Notes under the pieces: generated by a model
The model's database searches: none
Seen by the model: the letters and a program-made list of their open reading frames with translations, nothing else
What the model was told of the DNA's origin: nothing
NCBI GenBank assembly: GCA_038251625.1
Contig: JBBSBE010000145.1
Span: forward strand, 1 to 9,363
DNA: 9,363 nt
Reading direction: 5' to 3'
Origin: JBBQXK01 sp038251625
GTDB taxonomy: Bacteria > Pseudomonadota > Alphaproteobacteria > Rhodobacterales > Rhodobacteraceae
Position numbers and translations under genes: made by a program
Part shown: in pieces, positions 6,062 to 9,363 of the stretch
How positions within the stretch are numbered: position 1 is the first letter of the stretch
Layout of the letters: each line of letters starts with the position of its first letter

Positions 6062-6956
6062 GGTCCTGTTTTTCTTCGAAGTCGTACTGGCCGGGTTGTT
6101 TGCAGGCACGATGTATTCGTTGGTCGCCCTTGGCTTCGTGTTGATCTACAAAGCGTCTTCGACCTTCAATTTTGCCCAGGGCGCAATGGTGTTTTTCGCC
6201 GTGCTCTCCTTCGTTGGTTTCATGGAGTTCGGCATCCCCTTTGCCGGAGCCTTCGTGATGACCGTGCTGCTGATGGTCGCGGTCGGCTATGCCACCGAGC
6301 GGCTCGTGCTTCAGCCGCTGATGAATCAGAGCGAGGACACGCTGCTGATGGCGACGATCGGCCTGGCCTTCGTGCTGCAGGGACTCGCCCAGGCGGTCTG
6401 GGGGGTCGAGGTGCGCCGCCTCGATCTTGGGGTCGGCGATTTTCCGATCCCGTGGGTGGCGGACAACCTTGGCCTGTTTGTCAGTGCGCTGGACGTGACA
6501 GCTGGCCTCGTGGCGGCGTCCCTGATCGTTATTCTCGCGCTGCTGTTCAAGTACACCAAGATGGGGCTCGGCTTGCGCGCGGTGGCCGACGATCCCGGCG
6601 CGGCGGCCTCGATTGGCATTCCGCTCAAGAACATCATGTTGCTGGTGTGGTCGGCCGCGGGCTTTGTTGCGCTGGTCGCGGGCATGATGTGGGGCGCGCG
6701 GGCGGGGGTGCAGTTCGCCCTGGTGGACCTCGCGCTCAAGGCGCTGCCGGTCCTGATCATCGGCGGCTTCTCGTCCATCCCCGGCGCCATTGTGGGTGGC
6801 CTGATCATCGGCGTCGTGGAGAAGACGCTCGAGGTTTACATCGGCCCCTATTTCGGCGGCGGCATTGAAGGCTGGGCACCCTATGTGCTTGCTATCTTCT
6901 TCCTGCTCTGGCGGCCTGAAGGCCTGTTCGGCGAGAAGATCATCAGACGCGTCTAA
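6054..6956 (+). CDS. livH: LivH-like permease
   Basis: This inner-membrane permease subunit forms half of the translocation pore. I start it at ATG 6054 with GGGGG at 6043-6047, not at the in-frame 6003 start deep inside livG; the product is 300 aa, close to the family norm of about 300. The N-terminus enters a membrane helix (VVLAGLFAGTMYSLVALGFVL at about 10-30), followed by the family motif TFNFAQGAM at 37-45. Further hydrophobic spans lie at about 62-80, 97-113, 148-165, 193-212, 230-256 and 275-286. A cytoplasmic coupling segment GLGLRAVADDPGAAASIGI lies at 171-189, where the ATPase docks. The end KALPVLIIGGFSSIPGAIVG ... RPEGLFG is typical of LivH. The 8-bp overlap with livG points to coupled translation. 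Confidence 0.9.
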   Translation: MTEVLFFFEVVLAGLFAGTMYSLVALGFVLIYKASSTFNFAQGAMVFFAVLSFVGFMEFGIPFAGAFVMTVLLMVAVGYATERLVLQPLMNQSEDTLLMATIGLAFVLQGLAQAVWGVEVRRLDLGVGDFPIPWVADNLGLFVSALDVTAGLVAASLIVILALLFKYTKMGLGLRAVADDPGAAASIGIPLKNIMLLVWSAAGFVALVAGMMWGARAGVQFALVDLALKALPVLIIGGFSSIPGAIVGGLIIGVVEKTLEVYIGPYFGGGIEGWAPYVLAIFFLLWRPEGLFGEKIIRRV

Positions 6957-6973
6957 AGGCGGGAGAAACCACA

Positions 6974-8038
6974 GTGACAAACAAGCCGATCTTCATGACG
7001 TATGGTCGCGGCGACATCACCAATTTCGCCGTGCTGATGATCCTGGCCTTCGCGGTCGTGCCGCTCATCATCCCGAACGGCTACTGGTACTCGTCGATCC
7101 TGATCCCGTGGCTTTGCCTCGCCCTTGCTGCCATCGGCCAGCAGATCGTGATGGGCTACGCAGGCCAGCTTGCGCTCGGTGCCGCTGGTTTCATGGCCGC
7201 AGGCGCCTTCGCCTGCTTTAACATCGAGCTGCGTCTTCCTTGGATGCCCTTCGGCGGCTCGCTGATCCTGTCGGGGCTGATCGCGGCGGCCTTTGGTGTA
7301 CTGTTCGGCCTGCCGAGCTTGCGCGTGCGCGGTATCTATCTGATGGTTGCCACGCTCGCCTCGCAGTTCTTCATCATCTGGATGATCGACAAGTTTGGCT
7401 GGTTCAAGAACTACGACACCTCCGGCATAATCACCGCCCAGGACATCGTGATATTCGGCCGGGCATTCACAACGCCTATCGAGATGTATTTCGTCGTGGT
7501 GGTCGTTGTGACGGTGCTGACGATCCTCGCGATCAACATGACGCGCGGTTCGGTCGGGCGGAACTGGATGGCCGTGCGCGACATGGACATCGCGGCCGAA
7601 AGCATGGGCATCTCGCTGCTGCAGACCAAGCTGCAGGCCTTCGCCATCAGCGCTTTCTATTGCGGGGTGGCGGGGGCGCTCTTTGCCTTTACCTACCTGA
7701 AGTCGCTGGAGCCGGTGGCTTTCGACATCAAGCTGTCGTTCCAGATCCTGTTCATGGTGATCATCGGCGGGCTCGGGACGATCAGCGGCGCTTTCATCGG
7801 CGCGGCGTTCATCCTGCTCTTCCCGGTCGTTCTGAACACCGTGGGCAACGTGTGGTTCCACGGCATGATCGACGCGACGATCATCTCGTCAATCGAGCAG
7901 GTGATGTTCGGTGCACTGATCATCTTGTTCCTGATTTACGAACCGCTTGGCATGGCAAAGCTGTGGGAGAACATCAAACAGATGGCGCGATCCCGACATG
8001 CGCCGAAGCCCGAAGCGCCGCAAAAACAGGCGACCTGA
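6974..8038 (+). CDS. livM: LivM-like permease
   Basis: This is the second pore subunit of the importer, 354 aa. The start is GTG 6974 with GGGAG at 6961-6965, an 8-base spacing, 17 bases after the livH stop. The LivM hallmark MGYAGQLALGAAGFMAAGAF is at 60-79. Hydrophobic spans lie at about 18-33, 41-59, 95-113, 120-137, 162-186, 217-230, 246-262, 264-290 and 308-322. The coupling segment NWMAVRDMDIAAESMGI lies at 197-213, and IIGGLGTISGAFIGA follows at 253-267. E. coli LivM is longer (about 425 aa) owing to an N-terminal extension; the present length is common outside enterics. The C-terminus ends in a hydrophilic tail RHAPKPEAPQKQAT. This is the last clearly intact gene of the operon. Confidence 0.9.
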   Translation: MTNKPIFMTYGRGDITNFAVLMILAFAVVPLIIPNGYWYSSILIPWLCLALAAIGQQIVMGYAGQLALGAAGFMAAGAFACFNIELRLPWMPFGGSLILSGLIAAAFGVLFGLPSLRVRGIYLMVATLASQFFIIWMIDKFGWFKNYDTSGIITAQDIVIFGRAFTTPIEMYFVVVVVVTVLTILAINMTRGSVGRNWMAVRDMDIAAESMGISLLQTKLQAFAISAFYCGVAGALFAFTYLKSLEPVAFDIKLSFQILFMVIIGGLGTISGAFIGAAFILLFPVVLNTVGNVWFHGMIDATIISSIEQVMFGALIILFLIYEPLGMAKLWENIKQMARSRHAPKPEAPQKQAT

Positions 8039-8187
8039 TGGGCGAAACGTGGCCTTTTCGAAGTTTTGGGGCCACGCCTTTGACAGCGTTAAGTGGAGCG
8101 AAGCAGATAACTGTCGCGTCGCTCTCCGATGGGTGGCCGGCCCTCCGGAAGTTCCATCCCAGTAGTGTAAAGTCTGTCCAACTCTGA
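8038..8187 (+). pseudogene. Short frame coupled to livM by TGATG; possible remnant of a further operon gene
   Basis: An ATG at 8038-8040 overlaps the livM stop as TGATG, a typical translational coupling arrangement. The frame gives 49 residues beginning MGETWPFRSFG. I do not recognise the protein. From about 8166 the DNA resembles an IS3-family left end, so only about 42 codons would be native. It may be the start of a sixth operon gene cut off by the IS, or a chance frame. Confidence 0.25.
8048..8076 (+). terminator. Possible hairpin terminator after livM
   Basis: CGTGGCC (8048-8054) pairs perfectly with GGCCACG (8070-8076) around a 15-base loop, starting ten bases after the livM stop. Only a short CCTTT follows, so as an intrinsic terminator it is weak. 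It overlaps the short coupled frame, with which it competes as an explanation. Confidence 0.35.
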
Positions 8188-8320
8188 AGGAGCAGACGAC
8201 ATGAGGATAAACCGTTTCATCGAAGCGCGGATTGTCGGGATGTCAAAGAGCAGGAATCCAGTCTGCCGACTGGCAAACGGGGCCGAAAATATGGATTGGG
8301 CCCTGTCTGATTAAAGAGAG
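8166..8320 (+). pseudogene. Decayed left end and orfA remnant of an IS3-family element
   Basis: TGTAAAGTCTGTCC at 8166 followed by GAAGGAGCAGACGAC and ATG 8201 resembles an IS3-type left end with the orfA ribosome-binding site. The frame starts MRINRFIEARIVGM, matching OrfA proteins of the MRKNRFTEAQIIGM type. One base is then missing: restoring it after codon 14 gives IKEQESSLPTG, like the family's IKEQEAGLPT. After that the helix-turn-helix segment is mostly deleted, and TATGGATTGGGCCCTGTCTGAT (from 8290) looks like the later YGGMDLSD region. No orfB or right end is seen nearby. The uncorrected frame stops at 8312-8314 after 37 codons. It is a fragment with no expected activity. Confidence 0.65.
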
Positions 8321-8502
8321 TGGACCGTCGCTTTCCGTCCGGTGAGTCATGCTTCCGGTCTAACTACTTCGTTTGCTTGATTATCACCAAGCAGCGCGAC
8401 GCGAAGGCAGCCGAAACTCCCAACTCAAAACCCAACGCATCAGTCTAGTTCTTCAGTCCGGGCATCTGGTGGATCGGGTCTGGGATAAATCGACGCAGCT
8501 CA
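8321..8502. other. Unassigned stretch between the IS3 remnant and the hydrolase fragment
   Basis: I see no supported gene. It may contain further decayed IS sequence; neither IS3 orfB nor a right end could be recognised, and the hydrolase similarity stops at its right border. Confidence 0.4.
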
Positions 8503-8850
8503 CTCTTCATCCTGAAACGCCACAACCGATATCGCAGGGCCACCGGTCTCGCGCGATGCCTAGGGCAACTCTGGCTCCGCAATCACCCGAAGCTCCCCGT
8601 CCAGCCAACCGCTCGTCGGCTGCGTATCGGAATGCGACCCCAGCAGGAGTGACGGCCCTTCAACCAGTCCGAAAAGGTTACCTATCGCATCGAACCGAAG
8701 CGTAAGCCCTGCCTTGGCCATCCGGCCCGCCAGGCACTCGCGCGCGGCGGTGTCCGGCATCGAACAGGCCGGGCGGACGACTGCCGCCCCTTGCACCCCA
8801 AAACTGCGCGAGCGGCGCTGATCAGAATGAAAGCGCGCGCCGTTGATCAC
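8503..8850 (-). pseudogene. N-terminal fragment of an M20-type amidohydrolase (allantoate / N-carbamoyl-amino-acid hydrolase type)
   Basis: Intact enzymes of this zinc-dependent family (about 400 aa) hydrolyse N-carbamoyl amino acids, allantoate or related amides in the cytoplasm. Here the minus strand begins at GTG 8850, with AGGAG 6 bases upstream, and reads VINGARFHSDQRRSRSFGVQ, VVRPACSMPDTAARECLAGRM, FDAIGNLFGLVEGPSLLLGS, then HSDTQPTSGWLDG. The His of SHSDT and the Asp of GWLDG correspond to metal-site residues of the family. A TAG at 8560-8562 interrupts the gene, yet similarity continues in the same frame (ASRETGGPAISVVAFQDEE) to about 8503, where a TGA follows and similarity ends. About 115 of some 400 residues remain, without the rest of the metal site or the dimerisation domain, so the gene is dead. 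It is convergent with the transporter operon. Confidence 0.75.
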
Positions 8851-9134
8851 GGGATGCTCCTGCGTGCCAGTTTTGGCGAACTTGTTTTTCAGCCAGACAG
8901 AAAGGAAGTCTGGTGCAAGCCGGGATGGCAGCGCTCTTTTCTGCGGGTTTGGTTGTCCGTAATCTTCCGATTCTGGCAAGGAAGACCGCAGACCGTCGGA
9001 AACCCGCCGCCACACCCTGCGCCCGGGCAGAAAGCGATCCGAAAGGGTAGCGGCCCTTTTGGCAAACCATGTGCCCGATAAACGGCGGAACATCGAAAAT
9101 GCGAATCGTCCGTGGGCATGGCCTGCATGAGCAT
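8851..9134. other. Region upstream of the hydrolase fragment, no recognised gene
   Basis: Open frames cross this segment on both strands (for example the minus-strand extension of the hydrolase frame up to 9186), but none looks like a protein I know. Residue composition is typical of chance frames in GC-rich DNA. It may hold the decayed end of a neighbouring gene, or the promoter of the former hydrolase gene. Confidence 0.4.
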
Positions 9135-9316
9135 TCAACTGTTCAACAATGACCCGCCCTATCCCAACGCATATGACCGGACGCAAACACCGCTTTGGCG
9201 GCCGTTGGACGCTAAAACGACGCTCCGCACCCAGCGCGTCGCGTTAGACGCGAACACCATTCGGTCGATAATCCGATATACAGTTGAAAAATTCCATTTT
9301 CGGATTGAACAGTTGA
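9135..9316. mobile_element. Candidate miniature element (MITE-like) with 12-bp inverted ends
   Basis: TCAACTGTTCAA at 9135-9146 and its exact reverse complement TTGAACAGTTGA at 9305-9316 bound a 182-bp non-coding segment. CAT flanks it on both sides (9132-9134 and 9317-9319), as a 3-bp target duplication would. A small hairpin CGCGTC/GACGCG (9235-9252) lies inside, and a further partial copy of the end motif (ACAGTTGAA) lies near 9281. There is no coding content. Alternatively the repeats are paired binding sites of a regulator. Confidence 0.4.
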
Positions 9317-9363
9317 CATTGATCCCGCTGACGGAGACTTTTCAAACGGAATTCAGGCCGTAC

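Noticed and set aside
6027..7861. Two long minus-strand frames (317 and 302 codons) opposite livH and livM
   Set aside because: They mirror the codon structure of the permease genes, are highly charged with His/Asp/Arg-rich low-complexity composition, and match no family.
8851..9186. Minus-strand extension of the hydrolase frame up to an ATG at 9186
   Set aside because: The extension has no family similarity, while GTG 8850 has an AGGAG at the right distance and matches the normal N-terminus of the family.
1..9363. CRISPR arrays, tRNA or rRNA genes, and defence or toxin-antitoxin systems
   Set aside because: I found no regularly spaced repeats, tRNA-like cloverleaf or rRNA sequence, and no frames resembling such systems.

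Overview
The window is a GC-rich stretch of bacterial chromosome or large plasmid. The insertion-sequence types (IS427-type IS5, IS110, an IS3-type remnant), the gene repertoire and the codon use suggest an alphaproteobacterium, plausibly a Rhodobacterales relative. That placement is inference from family resemblance, not from a marker gene. The centre is one intact transport operon. Both sides are IS-rich and decayed.

Left flank (1-2563): a short gene-free segment opens with a perfect 12-bp inverted repeat. It is followed by an IS5-family (IS427-like) element whose transposase is split into two frames joined by a probable -1 frameshift. An IS110-family element, about 1.5 kb, sits just after the IS5 stop codon. 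The apparent right inverted repeat of the IS5 element lies on the far side of the IS110, so the two are nested. The IS110 recombinase is itself broken by a single-base frameshift and an internal stop. Both transposase genes carry a short extra segment with hairpin symmetry that keeps the frame.

Centre (2564-8038): a roughly 370-bp leader with weak promoter and operator candidates precedes a five-gene ABC importer of the branched-chain amino acid (HAAT) type, in the order substrate-binding protein, livF-like ATPase, livG-like ATPase, livH-like permease, livM-like permease. A strong hairpin separates the binding-protein gene from the ATPase and permease genes. The livF-like gene appears to be translated by coupling to a 5-codon minicistron. 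livG and livH overlap, and livM follows closely. The products would form one periplasm-binding-dependent importer: SBP captures the ligand, LivH and LivM form the pore, and LivF and LivG hydrolyse ATP. The ligand cannot be named from sequence alone; an amino acid or small carboxylate is most likely.

Right flank (8039-9363): a short reading frame begins at a TGATG overlap with livM, which may be what is left of a sixth operon gene. It runs into a decayed left end of an IS3-family element. Then comes, on the minus strand, an N-terminal fragment of an M20-type zinc hydrolase (allantoate amidohydrolase / N-carbamoyl-amino-acid hydrolase type) with an in-frame stop. The last ~500 bases hold no gene I recognise, but contain a 182-bp segment bounded by perfect 12-bp inverted repeats and flanking CAT trinucleotides, resembling a miniature element.
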